64,000 nucleotides of DNA from SB11 sp965222995 (GCA_965222995.1 OZ244977.1:434001-498000), one strand, 5' to 3'. Positions 25,995 to 35,215 are shown, counted from the stretch's first letter. Numbers and translations are program-made. The notes: generated from the letters alone by a model not told the origin.

Positions 25995-27299
25995 ATGAAC
26001 GGAACAAAACATACCATATTACTTTTAGGGAGCGGAGGGCGTGAACATACTTTTGCTTGGAAAATTATACAAAGTAAGTATTGCGAGAGATTATTTATTG
26101 CACCCGGAAATGCAGGAACTGCTATGCTGGGAACTAACATAAACTTAGCAGTGAATGATTTTGAAGCTATAGGAAAATTTTGTGTAGAAAATGATGTAAG
26201 TATGCTGGTGCCGGGCAGTGAAGACCCTTTGGTAAGTGGTATAGCCGATTACTTTAAAGAACAAAAAGTGTTACAGCATATATTGGTTATAGGTCCATCA
26301 AAGCAAGGGGCACAGCTTGAGGGGAGTAAAGATTTTTCGAAGCAGTTTATGCAAAGACATTCTATACCAACTGCAGCTTACGCAACCTTTACTAAAGATA
26401 CTTTAAAAGATGCTTTTAAATTTTTAGAAACCTTGCAAGCGCCTTATGTTTTAAAAGCTGATGGATTGGCAGCAGGCAAAGGTGTTGTGATTGCAGACAA
26501 TTTGGCGGATGCTAAAAAAGAGCTGACAGAAATGCTTGAAAATGCAAAATTTGGAGATGCAAGTTCGAGAGTTGTTATTGAAGAGTTTTTAAAAGGTATA
26601 GAACTTTCTGTTTTTGTTGTTTCTGACGGTGATAATTATATTGTTCTTCCCGAGGCTAAAGATTATAAGCGTATTGGTGAAGGTGATACCGGATTGAATA
26701 CCGGAGGTATGGGTGCTATTTCGCCTGTGCCTTTTGCTAATGAAGCTTTTATGGCTAAAGTTCGCGGGCAAATAATTGAACCGACTATTAATGGGCTTAA
26801 AAATGACGCTATTGACTATAAAGGCTTTATTTTTATCGGGTTAATGAATGTTGATGATAGCCCTTATGTTATTGAATACAATTGCCGAATGGGCGACCCA
26901 GAAACTGAGGTTGTTTTCCCCCGCTTTGAGAACGACTTAGTGGAAATAATGGATGCACTTGCAAAAGGTAATCTACATACCATTACCCCCAAAATTAGCT
27001 CGCAAACTGCAGCGGCTGTTATAGTTGTATCAGGGGGGTATCCTGAGGGATATGAAAAAGGTAAAAAAATAAGCGGTTTTGAGAGTTTAAAAGATACCAT
27101 AGCCTTTCATGCAGGAACTAAGCAAGATGGAAGTAATATTGTAACTAGTGGGGGGCGCGTGCTGGCACTAACTAATTTTGGTGATACTATTGGTGAAGCT
27201 GTAAAAAAATCTATGGAAGCCGCGCAAAATATTAGTTTTGAGAAAAAGTATTACCGTACAGATATAGGTAAAGATTTAATGAAAGTGCAAAATACCTAA
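25995..27299 (+). CDS. purD: Phosphoribosylamine-glycine ligase
   Basis: PurD joins glycine to 5-phosphoribosylamine with ATP in the second step of purine synthesis. The 434-residue ATP-grasp enzyme has LLLGSGGREHTFAWKI at the N-terminus, the LKADGLAAGKGVVIA nucleotide loop near residue 155 and EYNCRMGDPETEVVFPR near residue 295. It is divergent from secA and runs 9 bases into the DUF502 gene, so the two are likely co-transcribed. Confidence 0.97.
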   Translation: MNGTKHTILLLGSGGREHTFAWKIIQSKYCERLFIAPGNAGTAMLGTNINLAVNDFEAIGKFCVENDVSMLVPGSEDPLVSGIADYFKEQKVLQHILVIGPSKQGAQLEGSKDFSKQFMQRHSIPTAAYATFTKDTLKDAFKFLETLQAPYVLKADGLAAGKGVVIADNLADAKKELTEMLENAKFGDASSRVVIEEFLKGIELSVFVVSDGDNYIVLPEAKDYKRIGEGDTGLNTGGMGAISPVPFANEAFMAKVRGQIIEPTINGLKNDAIDYKGFIFIGLMNVDDSPYVIEYNCRMGDPETEVVFPRFENDLVEIMDALAKGNLHTITPKISSQTAAAVIVVSGGYPEGYEKGKKISGFESLKDTIAFHAGTKQDGSNIVTSGGRVLALTNFGDTIGEAVKKSMEAAQNISFEKKYYRTDIGKDLMKVQNT

Positions 27300-27308
27300 A
27301 TACTAATA

Positions 27309-27926
27309 ATGAGTAGAGAGAAAGCTTTCGCAAGATTAATTGCACAAAAAGTACTTAAGTATTTTTTACGTGGTTTATTACTTGTACTTCCTGTTGTAGG
27401 TACGGTGTGGCTAGTATATTACTTAATAACTTGGATTGATAACTTACTAGACTTTACCAATGTACCCGGTTTAGGGGCTGTAATTATTTTTATTAGTGTT
27501 ACATTAATTGGAGCTTTTGGCTCAGGGTTATTGGTACAGCCCATATTAGATATTATTGATGACTTATTAGAGCGTGTACCTGGGGTAAAAATAATTTATA
27601 CTTCCATTAAAGAGTTTATGGAAGCTTTTGTAGGGGACAAACGAAAGTTTAAAGAACCTGTAGTGGTAGACATGGGGAATGGCTTGCACCGTATGGGGTT
27701 TATTACCCAAAAAGATTTAACCATAATAGATATGGAAGATCATGTTACAGTGTACTTTCCGCATAGTTATAACTTTTCTGGGAATGTATATATAGTACCT
27801 GGTGAAAAAGTAAGGCATATTGATGCTAACCCTTCAGATGTGATGAAGTTTGTAGTTACAGGAGGTGTTACTGAGTTAGGGGCACCGACGGAGGAGGAAA
27901 CATCCGATACTAATCATCAAAACTAG
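27309..27926 (+). CDS. DUF502 family membrane protein
   Basis: The 205-residue protein has two transmembrane helices (about 18-40 and 52-75) followed by a soluble domain. The DUF502 signature lies there: ERVPGVKIIYTSIKEFMEAF, then VVVDM and VTVYFPHSYNFSGNVY. The family is widespread, membrane-anchored and uncharacterised. It lies 9 bases after purD. Its last 17 bases overlap the 3' end of the convergent YiiX-like gene. Confidence 0.9.
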   Translation: MSREKAFARLIAQKVLKYFLRGLLLVLPVVGTVWLVYYLITWIDNLLDFTNVPGLGAVIIFISVTLIGAFGSGLLVQPILDIIDDLLERVPGVKIIYTSIKEFMEAFVGDKRKFKEPVVVDMGNGLHRMGFITQKDLTIIDMEDHVTVYFPHSYNFSGNVYIVPGEKVRHIDANPSDVMKFVVTGGVTELGAPTEEETSDTNHQN

Positions 27927-28569
27927 GTACAAAGTCAATTACGTTAGCGGTATAGAGTAACTTACTTTTGTATAAGCTGTTTATAGATATTGCTGTTTCA
28001 TTTAAAGGAATTTCTTTTCCATAGCCTTTGCTTAAAACTTTTTTAACTGCACTATTTTTCGTGTCAAAATCTTTTAAGGTTTCTAACTCGCAAAGTTCAA
28101 TATCAAATACTTTTTTGTAGAATTTCCATACTAGTTCGCTACTGTATAATGCACTATCGTTCCAGTTAAAATATTTATCAGGAATTTTTGTGGTAAATTT
28201 CTGTGCTTCTTCTCTAATTCTTGTAAAATCAGCAGCAGTACTGTCAAGCTTATACTTTTCCCTGTCTTTTAGTCTTATAGTAGCTATTAATCCATTGGCT
28301 TTGCTTGTAAATTTTGCAAAGTCTGTTAATGCAATTTTTGAGGGGGTAACTTCAAGTACTTTTGGACCGGTTGTAGTTATGATTAATACACCACAATGAT
28401 TGTATTTTGACCTTGAAGCTTTTTCCATTAATAAAGCATTTGATGCCTTGCTATTAATAAAAAGAATGTCGCCATTATAAATTCCCATTAAAGGTTTTTT
28501 AGGCGAAAAGCCACTGAATAAAAAGATAATACATAAAATTGCAATTAGTGAAGGGCTAATGCTTTTCAT
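27910..28569 (-). CDS. YiiX/YebB-like (permuted papain-fold) protein lacking the catalytic Cys
   Basis: A 219-residue exported protein with a signal or anchor helix at 7-20. It follows the YiiX/YebB-like permuted NlpC/P60 pattern: NGDILFINSKAS, then SKYNHCGVLI with the probable catalytic His58, and later ALYSSELVWKFYKKVF. In relatives I know, the YxSELVW segment reads YCSELVW and the Cys is the nucleophile. Here that position is Ser143, encoded AGT at 28143..28141. The protein may be inactive, use Ser, or act as a binding protein. A small membrane protein gene lies just upstream. Confidence 0.75.
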   Translation of the reverse strand: MKSISPSLIAILCIIFLFSGFSPKKPLMGIYNGDILFINSKASNALLMEKASRSKYNHCGVLIITTTGPKVLEVTPSKIALTDFAKFTSKANGLIATIRLKDREKYKLDSTAADFTRIREEAQKFTTKIPDKYFNWNDSALYSSELVWKFYKKVFDIELCELETLKDFDTKNSAVKKVLSKGYGKEIPLNETAISINSLYKSKLLYTANVIDFVPSFDD

Positions 28570-28599
28570 AAACCCATAACGAGCTGATTGATAACAATA

Positions 28600-28773
28600 T
28601 TATACCGAACGACTTAGCCTTACTAAATACATGCCTGTGAACAAAAGCACTAAGTCAAAAATTACCTGAAAAGTTGAGAACCTACCGAAATTGTTTGAGG
28701 AGTAACCAAGTATTAAAGAGGTAATGCCAATACCCACAACCAGTATACCTACTTTAAATATCTTCTTTTTCAA
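28600..28773 (-). CDS. Small two-helix membrane protein with TTG start
   Basis: A 57-codon frame starts TTG at 28773 and ends TAA at 28602..28600. It opens (M)KKKIFKVGILVVGIGITSL and later has FDLVLLFTGMYLVRLS. This gives two hydrophobic helices (about 7-24 and 38-52) with a lysine-rich N-terminus, a strongly membrane-like composition. It starts 11 bases after the stop of the preceding minus-strand gene and fills a gap otherwise lacking a gene. No ATG is available in frame near the start, so initiation is uncertain. Function unknown. Confidence 0.5.
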   Translation of the reverse strand: MKKKIFKVGILVVGIGITSLILGYSSNNFGRFSTFQVIFDLVLLFTGMYLVRLSRSV

Positions 28774-28784
28774 TTTTTAAGAAG

Positions 28785-29282
28785 CTATGGCAAAAAAGTG
28801 ATGTTCTGAATCATCATATTCACTTGAAGTAATTCGGCTTGGGCTTTGGGCGAGTTTTTTAGGTCGTTATCTACTTTATAACGACAAGTAAGTACAGTAT
28901 TTTTGTTAGCAATAAGCCAAACAAATATTTTTGTTTCCTTACCTTCAATAACCATTAAATTATTATAGCTTAAAATAGTTCTTACACTATCATACTGGTA
29001 TTTTGCGCTTGGGTGGCTAAAACTTTCATTATCTAAGTAGTGCATTATTTGAGCACTATCAGCAAAGTTTCTACTTTCTTTAATTTCAAAATCGCCGGTT
29101 TTTTGTGCAACTTTCTCAAAATGGTAGGTGCCGTTTGGGTTTTCATAAACATTCCACCCGTCAGGGTAGGCCATTCTAAAGAATTTACGCTTCGATGTAA
29201 ATTCTTGTTCTGAAGGATTATTGCTTTGTGCAATCGAAGTAGATGCAACAGCTAAAAATAGTAAGATGCCAAGTAATCTCAT
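28785..29282 (-). CDS. Secreted protein of unknown function (165 aa)
   Basis: The start is set at the ATG at 29282 because it gives a proper signal peptide (MRLLGILLFLAVASTSIAQ). A longer frame from 29354 would run into glyS. The mature part carries KFFRMAYPDGWNVYENPNGTY followed by alternating strands and a C-terminal helix. It recalls small PsbP/DUF3805-like periplasmic folds, but I cannot place it with confidence. It precedes the small membrane protein gene by 11 bases. Confidence 0.7.
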   Translation of the reverse strand: MRLLGILLFLAVASTSIAQSNNPSEQEFTSKRKFFRMAYPDGWNVYENPNGTYHFEKVAQKTGDFEIKESRNFADSAQIMHYLDNESFSHPSAKYQYDSVRTILSYNNLMVIEGKETKIFVWLIANKNTVLTCRYKVDNDLKNSPKAQAELLQVNMMIQNITFLP

Positions 29283-29319
29283 AAATACATGTAAAGATAA
29301 AAAATCATAGAACCAAAAC

Positions 29320-30792
29320 CTAAAGTACGTTACGCCAGTCAACTTCTTTGGCAATAATACTTTTAAGGTTTTCTATAGGTACACGCTCTTGCTGCATAGT
29401 ATCTCGGTAGCGAATAGTTACTTGGTTATCTTCAAAGCTTTCATAATCAACCGTTATGCAAAACGGTGTTCCAATAGCATCATGGCGGCGGTATCGTTTC
29501 CCTATTGAATCTTTTTCTTCGTAATGGCAATCAAAGTCAAACTTCAAATCATCCATTATTTCACGCGCCTTTTCAGGTAACCCATCTTTTTTGGTTAGCG
29601 GGAAAACAGCCAGTTTTATAGGGGCTAAAACAGGAGGTAATTTTAGCACTGTTCGTTTTTCAGTTTTATCACCATTTGTAACTTCCTCCTCTGTGTAAGC
29701 CTGGCACATTACCAACAAAAACATACGGTCTAGCCCAATACTGGTTTCAACCACATAAGGTATATAATTGCCGAAGGGTTTCCCGTTTTCATCAAGTGCA
29801 GCATCAAAATACTGTAGTTTTTTGCCGCTATGCTCTTGGTGTTGTTTCAAATCAAAATCTGTACGGCTGTGGATACCTTCAACTTCTTTAAAACCGAAAG
29901 GGAATTCATATTCTATATCTACAGCAGCTTTTGCATAGTGAGCCAACTTGGTATGCTCGTGGTAGCGGTATTTTTCAGGAGGTATGCCCAATGTCAAATG
30001 CCATTTTTGTCGGGTTTCCTTCCAGTAGTTGTAGTATTCATCTTCGGTACCCGGGCGAACGAAAAACTGCATTTCCATTTGCTCAAACTCACGCATACGC
30101 ATTATAAACTGGCGAGCGATGATTTCATTTCTAAAAGCTTTACCTGTTTGTGCAATGCCAAAAGGTATTTTCATTCTGCCGGTTTTTTGAACGTTTAGGT
30201 AGTTAGCAAAAATACCCTGAGCAGTTTCGGGTCTTAAATATACCTCGTCACTATCATCCGCCACACTACCCATTTGGGTACTATACATCAGGTTAAACTG
30301 GCGCACATCAGTCCAGTTTTTAGTTCCGCTAATGGGGCAAGCTATTTCATGTTCTATAATTAAGTCTCTAAGGGTAGAAAGGCTTTCATTTTCAAGTGCA
30401 TCGTCCATAGCAATTTGCAAATGACCGGCCTTTTCCGTTTTGCCTTCCCTCATATACTTTTCAATACGGTCTTCAAGCAGTTGGTCGGCACGATAGCGTT
30501 TGTTACTGTCCTTATTATCAATCATAGGGTCGCTAAAACCGTCAACATGCCCGCTAGCTTTCCAAACTTTCGGGTGCATAAATATGGCAGCATCAATACC
30601 CACAATATTCTCATGCATTTGCACCATAGATTTCCACCAGTACTCTCTAATGTTTCTTTTTAATGCCGTACCGTTTTGCCCATAGTCATAAACAGCAGCT
30701 AAGCCATCATATATTTCACTTGAAGGGAAAACAAAACCGTACTCTTTGCTATGAGATACTACTTTCTTAAAAATATCGTCGTTGTTTGCCAT
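29320..30792 (-). CDS. glyS: Glycyl-tRNA synthetase (single-chain alpha2 type)
   Basis: This is the dimeric GlyRS of the type found in eukaryotes, archaea and many bacteria, not the alpha/beta E. coli enzyme. The 490 residues include the class II motifs: RPETAQGIFANYLN, QTGKAFRNEIIARQFIMRMREFEQ (motif 2, in part) and ETSIGLDRMFLLVM (motif 3). An anticodon-binding domain ends the protein. The start is taken at MANNDDIFKK (30792); an upstream start at 30822 would add an unlike decapeptide. A TAGCTTTG promoter lies at 30827-30834. Confidence 0.95.
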   Translation of the reverse strand: MANNDDIFKKVVSHSKEYGFVFPSSEIYDGLAAVYDYGQNGTALKRNIREYWWKSMVQMHENIVGIDAAIFMHPKVWKASGHVDGFSDPMIDNKDSNKRYRADQLLEDRIEKYMREGKTEKAGHLQIAMDDALENESLSTLRDLIIEHEIACPISGTKNWTDVRQFNLMYSTQMGSVADDSDEVYLRPETAQGIFANYLNVQKTGRMKIPFGIAQTGKAFRNEIIARQFIMRMREFEQMEMQFFVRPGTEDEYYNYWKETRQKWHLTLGIPPEKYRYHEHTKLAHYAKAAVDIEYEFPFGFKEVEGIHSRTDFDLKQHQEHSGKKLQYFDAALDENGKPFGNYIPYVVETSIGLDRMFLLVMCQAYTEEEVTNGDKTEKRTVLKLPPVLAPIKLAVFPLTKKDGLPEKAREIMDDLKFDFDCHYEEKDSIGKRYRRHDAIGTPFCITVDYESFEDNQVTIRYRDTMQQERVPIENLKSIIAKEVDWRNVL

Positions 30793-30826
30793 ATTTATTG
30801 AGTGTTTAGCCTTATTTTGCAAGGCG

Positions 30827-30834
30827 CAAAGCTA
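30827..30834 (-). promoter_or_regulatory. -7 promoter element for glyS
   Basis: Minus-strand TAGCTTTG matches TAnnTTTG and lies 34 bases before the chosen glyS ATG. Its position also argues against the upstream start at 30822. Confidence 0.5.
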
Positions 30835-30882
30835 ACTATAATCAAAAAGCGCAAAAAGTTTTTCTTTTGTTAATTTAAAGGG

Positions 30883-30890
30883 TATATTTG
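30883..30890 (+). promoter_or_regulatory. -7 promoter element for rpsT
   Basis: TATATTTG matches TAnnTTTG and lies 30 bases before the rpsT ATG at 30921, divergent from the glyS promoter. Confidence 0.5.
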
Positions 30891-30920
30891 CAGCCCTTTA
30901 AGAAAAAGAGTAAAAGCAAC

Positions 30921-31175
30921 ATGGCGAACCATAAATCGGCAAAGAAAAGGATAAGAAACAGTGCCACTAAAAGGCTAAGAAACCGCTACCAAGCAAAAAG
31001 CACACGTACGGTTATAAAAAATATACGCAATAGCAAGGATAGAAAAGAAGCTGATGAGTTATTAACCAAAGTATACTCAATGCTTGATAAATTGGCTAAG
31101 CGTAATATTATCCATAAAAATAAAGCTGCAAATCAAAAATCTAAACTAACAAAGTTTGTAGCTAAACTGGGATAA
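30921..31175 (+). CDS. rpsT: 30S ribosomal protein S20
   Basis: An 84-residue, highly basic three-helix protein that binds 16S rRNA. It starts MANHKSAKKRIRNSATKR, the family's usual opening, so the ATG at 30921 is chosen over an upstream start at 30888 that would overlap the promoter. It ends with NQKSKLTKFVAKLG. A strong rho-independent terminator follows at 31196-31227. Confidence 0.97.
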   Translation: MANHKSAKKRIRNSATKRLRNRYQAKSTRTVIKNIRNSKDRKEADELLTKVYSMLDKLAKRNIIHKNKAANQKSKLTKFVAKLG

Positions 31176-31195
31176 TTTAGTATTAACGAAATTTT

Positions 31196-31227
31196 AAGCC
31201 TGTAACACTGTTACAGGCTTTTTTTAT
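31196..31227 (+). terminator. Rho-independent terminator after rpsT
   Basis: A perfect 11-bp stem (AAGCCTGTAAC pairing with GTTACAGGCTT) with a 3-base loop is followed by a T-rich run, 20 bases after the rpsT stop. Confidence 0.92.
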
Positions 31228-31252
31228 TTTTAGCATATTTGCTTAGCTATTA

Positions 31253-31951
31253 ATGGAAAACAACGTTTCATATACACCAATTAAAAAATGGGCTGAAGAA
31301 GACCGTCCGCGTGAGAAATTGCAACTGCATGGTAAGCAAACACTTAGCAATGCTGATTTATTGGCTATTTTGATAAGTACAGGGACAAAGTCTAAGTCAG
31401 CCATTGATTTATCAAGAGAAATTTTGAAAAAATGCGACAATAATTTAAACGAGTTGGCTAAATTATCCGTTAAAGACTTAGTGAAGATTGATGGTATAGG
31501 TGAGGCAAAGGCAATTACTATTGTTTCTGCCATTGAACTGGGTGGAAGAAGACAGGTTGAGGAAGTAAGGCAAAAAAAGTATATAGGGCACAGTAAAGAT
31601 ATTTTTGAGTTATTTAAACCCAGAATTGCTGATTTAAAGCACGAAGAATTTTGGGTATTGTTATTAAACAGAGGTTTGAAGGTGATAGGTGAAAAGTTGG
31701 TGAGTGAAGGGGGAGTGAGCGGTACTATGGTTGATGCAAAAAAAGTTTTTAAAATTGCTATTGACGAAGGTGCAGTGAGTATTGCCCTTGCACATAATCA
31801 CCCTTCAGGAGAAATAAAACCAAGCCAAGAAGATATAGATTTAACAAAAAAACTAAACCAAGCAGGTAAGTTATTAGATATAAATGTGATAGACCATATA
31901 ATAGTAACTGAAAACAAATATTACAGCTTTGCAGATGAGGGTAATTTATAG
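31253..31951 (+). CDS. radC: RadC family JAB/MPN domain protein
   Basis: The 232-residue protein has the N-terminal helix-hairpin-helix region (EDRPREKLQLHGKQTLSNAD, then LVKIDGIGEAKA). The RadC JAMM metal site follows: AHNHPSGEIKPSQEDID, with two His and the Asp that bind zinc. Despite the name, a DNA-repair role is not supported experimentally for the family. It begins 25 bases after the rpsT terminator and seems to be a single-gene unit. Confidence 0.94.
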   Translation: MENNVSYTPIKKWAEEDRPREKLQLHGKQTLSNADLLAILISTGTKSKSAIDLSREILKKCDNNLNELAKLSVKDLVKIDGIGEAKAITIVSAIELGGRRQVEEVRQKKYIGHSKDIFELFKPRIADLKHEEFWVLLLNRGLKVIGEKLVSEGGVSGTMVDAKKVFKIAIDEGAVSIALAHNHPSGEIKPSQEDIDLTKKLNQAGKLLDINVIDHIIVTENKYYSFADEGNL

Positions 31952-32049
31952 CTTTATCGCCTTTTATATGCAGCTTAACGATTAGTTTACATTATTTGGA
32001 AAATGGTTTGTCATTAGTTAATTTGCGCCACTTAATAAACATAGCATAC

Positions 32050-33588
32050 ATGAAAAAAACTGCTACTCTAATTTTATTCTCAATAGCATTAGTATTTTCT
32101 AATGTTGTATCCGCTCAGCCCGGTAAACCAACGCTTGTTTTACCATTAAACAATAGCGTTAAGGTAGCAACCAGTACCGATTTAGCATGGAGCATATCGT
32201 CATCGGTAGATAGCTTTGGTATTCAAATAGCTACAGATATGTCATTCACAAATATTGTGATTGATTCTGTTAAGGATGATAAGAATGTATTTACTCCAAG
32301 TGCAGGTACGTTAAATAACTTTGTTGTTTATTATTGGAGAGTTAGAGGGAAAGATGTTAATGGTTTCGGACCATGGTCTGATACTTTTCAGTTTAGAACT
32401 GTAGACAGAATATCACCGGCTCCTGTTTTAAGGAAACCGGCAGACAATAATAAGACCTCACCAAGATTACCAGATTTTGATTGGGATGATGTGGTTCGTG
32501 CTTCAAGATATCAAATGCAACTAAGCACATCAGCATCATTTAATACATTAAAACTAGATACAATTCTAGGAACCGGAAATACTGAGTTTACTTATGTGAA
32601 AGATACATTAAGTACAGACTCTGTATATTTTTGGCATGTACGCTCAGAAAATGAAAACGGCTGGGGAGATTGGTCGGTAGCATCATCATTTGAAGTATCA
32701 TTTTTGCCTCCATCAATACCAACATTATTATCACCCGCTAATAATTCGGTTAACCAACCTTTAAATCAAAGATTAGATTGGACTACATCAGCCCAAACTA
32801 CTAAGTATAGATTGTATATTAGTACATCTCCTAACTTAACTAATAGTTCAATCTTTTACAGGGATTCATCATTATTAATTTCGCAATTCGATTTACCAGT
32901 TGAAAATTTAATACTTGATTCATCAAGAACTTATTACTGGACAGTTGCTGCCGGAAATGACGATGATTTTTATAGCAGAAACTCAGATACATTTAGTTTC
33001 ACAACTATAAACTTACTTCCTCCTGATAGGCCTACAAATGTTAGCCCGGCAACAGCATCGGTACAGCATTCACGTCAACCCACATTTGTTTGGAGTGATA
33101 ACAGTACATTTTTGCCAGATAGCTTCTTTTTACACATATCAAGCTTCTTTGTTTTTACAGATACTATACAACTGATTAAAACGGTTAATACAAATTACTC
33201 TGTACCTGCTAGTAACCCACTAGGGTCTGATTCTGTATTCTACTGGAGAGTGGCAGGTAAAAATGCAGCAGGTTTCTCTCCGTGGTCATTCTTTTGGAAT
33301 TTGACAACTTCAATAAACAGTCCTGTAAAAGACGCATTTAAAGCAAACTTATATCCTAACCCTGCAATAACTACAACTACAATAGACTTTGAGCTTACAG
33401 AAAAACAAAGTGTAAGAGTTTCAGTAGTAGACATTACAGGTCGCGAAGTAATAAACATCTACAGCGGTGAGCTAAATGCCAATAAGCACAATATGGCTAT
33501 TGATGTTAGTTCTCTCTCAAGTGGAACTTATTATATTGCAATTGCAGGAGATGCAGCTATGCAAACGGTTCCTTTTGTAAAGCAATAG
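32050..33588 (+). CDS. Secreted fibronectin-like repeat protein with T9SS type A sorting domain
   Basis: The start is chosen at MKKTATLILF (32050), which opens a signal peptide ending VVSAQ. About four fibronectin type III-like modules of ~95 residues follow. Each has a Pro-rich opening (APVLRKPADNNKTSPRLPDF, IPTLLSPANNSVNQPL, RPTNVSPATASVQHS) and a YYWRV or YFWHV strand. The last ~75 residues form a T9SS type A domain: NLYPNPAITTTTIDFEL, VSVVDITGREV and LSSGTYYIAI. It is predicted to be exported across the outer membrane and surface-attached or released. A terminator-like hairpin follows. Confidence 0.85.
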   Translation: MKKTATLILFSIALVFSNVVSAQPGKPTLVLPLNNSVKVATSTDLAWSISSSVDSFGIQIATDMSFTNIVIDSVKDDKNVFTPSAGTLNNFVVYYWRVRGKDVNGFGPWSDTFQFRTVDRISPAPVLRKPADNNKTSPRLPDFDWDDVVRASRYQMQLSTSASFNTLKLDTILGTGNTEFTYVKDTLSTDSVYFWHVRSENENGWGDWSVASSFEVSFLPPSIPTLLSPANNSVNQPLNQRLDWTTSAQTTKYRLYISTSPNLTNSSIFYRDSSLLISQFDLPVENLILDSSRTYYWTVAAGNDDDFYSRNSDTFSFTTINLLPPDRPTNVSPATASVQHSRQPTFVWSDNSTFLPDSFFLHISSFFVFTDTIQLIKTVNTNYSVPASNPLGSDSVFYWRVAGKNAAGFSPWSFFWNLTTSINSPVKDAFKANLYPNPAITTTTIDFELTEKQSVRVSVVDITGREVINIYSGELNANKHNMAIDVSSLSSGTYYIAIAGDAAMQTVPFVKQ

Positions 33589-33607
33589 TCAAAATTTATA
33601 ATATTTA

Positions 33608-33650
33608 AACAGGTCTTGGCGGTTTTCGTCAAGACCTGTTGTGTTTTTGT
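33608..33650 (+). terminator. Terminator hairpin after the T9SS fibronectin-like gene
   Basis: An 11-bp stem (AACAGGTCTTG pairing with CAAGACCTGTT) with an 11-base loop is followed by a T-rich stretch, 20 bases after the stop codon. Confidence 0.8.
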
Positions 33651-33787
33651 ATAAATCATACGCCATTTTGACGTTTTGTAGTTAACTTACATTTGTTTGC
33701 ATACTATTTGATACAATTTAAATTATATTACGTGTATGGGTTTATAAGTTGTGTGTAAGCATAACGGTTAACTAGCACGATAATATT

Positions 33788-33795
33788 TAGATTTG
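33788..33795 (+). promoter_or_regulatory. -7 promoter element for the TPR gene
   Basis: TAGATTTG matches TAnnTTTG and lies 22 bases before the ATG at 33818. Confidence 0.45.
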
Positions 33796-33817
33796 TTATA
33801 CACTAATTTGATATGAT

Positions 33818-35215
33818 ATGGTGGAAGGTGATGATTTTTTAGGGGAAGACACCCGATCAGCCGCTGAACGATATGAAAGAATGCTGGCTTTTAACGAACC
33901 CGCTTTTTTCGATCCCGAACAACTTGAAGACCTGGTAGATTATTTTTTTAATGAGAACAAGATAAAAAAAGCACTTCAAGTAATAGATTTCGCTAGAGAG
34001 CAATACCCTACATATACCGTTTTTCTTCTTAAAAAAGCTCAAATAAGTTGTGTAATGGGCGATTTTGGAGATGCACTAAAAGCAATAGAAAAAGCAGAGG
34101 GCATAGAACCTTATAATTCTGAAGTATTTATTATAAAAGGCGAGTTGTACGACCAAATGGAAAACTTTGAGAGTGCTATTTTAATGTATGAGCAAGCTTT
34201 GCAACTAGCCGATGAAAAATCAGAAATATACTTAAACATGGCATATACTTACCAAAACTGGGGTAAGTATGAAGACTCATTGCAATTGCTTCTTAAGATA
34301 CTTGAATCTGAACCTGACAATGAACAAGTATTGTATGAAATAGCTTACTGCTATGAGGTAATGGATAGGCTTGAAGACAGTGTGAAATTCTACGAGCAGT
34401 ATATTGATAAACAACCATACTCTTATGCAGCATGGTTTAACCTGGGCACTATACTATACAAACTTGAGAAATATGAGAAAGCCATTTGGGCATACGATTT
34501 TTCAATTGTTATAAATGAGAATTTCAGCTCGGCATACTTTAACAAAGGCAATAGCCTGGTTGAGCTTGAACGCTACAAAGAAGCCATTGAGTGTTACAAG
34601 CAAACCATAGAGTTAGAAGGCACCGATGCTATAATATTCTGTAATATTGGCGGTTGCTACGAAAAACTGGAAATGATGCCTGAGGCAAGAAATTTCTATA
34701 AAAAAGCAACCAAGCTAAACCCTAAATTGGCTGAAGCGTGGTTTGGAATAGGTATTACACACGAAGCCGAGGGAAGATACTTGGAGGCTCTTAGCTTTAT
34801 GAAAAGAGCTATAAACCTTGAAGAAGATGATTCAGAGTATTGGTTTTCATTAGGTGGGGTGTATTACCGTTTGAAACAAAACGAAGAAGCTAAAAGGGCT
34901 TATGAAAAATCAACACAAATAGACCCTTATGGCTTTGAAGTATGGCTAGACTGGTCGTATGTATTAGTAAGTGAGGGTAATGTACAAGAAGCCCTAGATT
35001 TACTTGAGGATAGCCAAAAGTACTTTACAAGCTGCCATCAGATTTTTTATAGGTTAGCTGCTTACAATTTCAAAAATCAAAATTCTGTTAAAGGAATGGA
35101 GTACTTAGAGAAAGCATTGGTAACTAATGCTAATGAGTATAGTTTGTTTTTTGAATATGCTCCTTGGCTAAAGAACTCAGAGCCAATACAAAACATCATT
35201 AACTCTTATTTATAA
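33818..35215 (+). CDS. Tetratricopeptide repeat protein (465 aa)
   Basis: A soluble protein with no signal peptide. From about residue 40 to the end it is made of about eleven 34-residue TPR units, with clear examples in AYTYQNWGKYEDSLQLLLKI, AWFNLGTILYKLEKYEKAIW and AYFNKGNSLVELERYKEAIE. TPR arrays scaffold protein-protein contacts; no catalytic domain is attached, and the partner is unknown. The N-terminal 35 residues are acidic. Close relatives are common in Bacteroidota. Confidence 0.88.
   Translation: MVEGDDFLGEDTRSAAERYERMLAFNEPAFFDPEQLEDLVDYFFNENKIKKALQVIDFAREQYPTYTVFLLKKAQISCVMGDFGDALKAIEKAEGIEPYNSEVFIIKGELYDQMENFESAILMYEQALQLADEKSEIYLNMAYTYQNWGKYEDSLQLLLKILESEPDNEQVLYEIAYCYEVMDRLEDSVKFYEQYIDKQPYSYAAWFNLGTILYKLEKYEKAIWAYDFSIVINENFSSAYFNKGNSLVELERYKEAIECYKQTIELEGTDAIIFCNIGGCYEKLEMMPEARNFYKKATKLNPKLAEAWFGIGITHEAEGRYLEALSFMKRAINLEEDDSEYWFSLGGVYYRLKQNEEAKRAYEKSTQIDPYGFEVWLDWSYVLVSEGNVQEALDLLEDSQKYFTSCHQIFYRLAAYNFKNQNSVKGMEYLEKALVTNANEYSLFFEYAPWLKNSEPIQNIINSYL

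Noticed and set aside
29283..29354. Longer N-terminus for the secreted protein at 28785
   Set aside because: It would overlap glyS by 35 bases and hide the signal peptide that begins at 29282.
33641..33787. tRNA or small RNA between the T9SS gene and the TPR gene
   Set aside because: No cloverleaf, anticodon arm or CCA end could be drawn; only AT-rich sequence and a second possible TACATTTG were seen.
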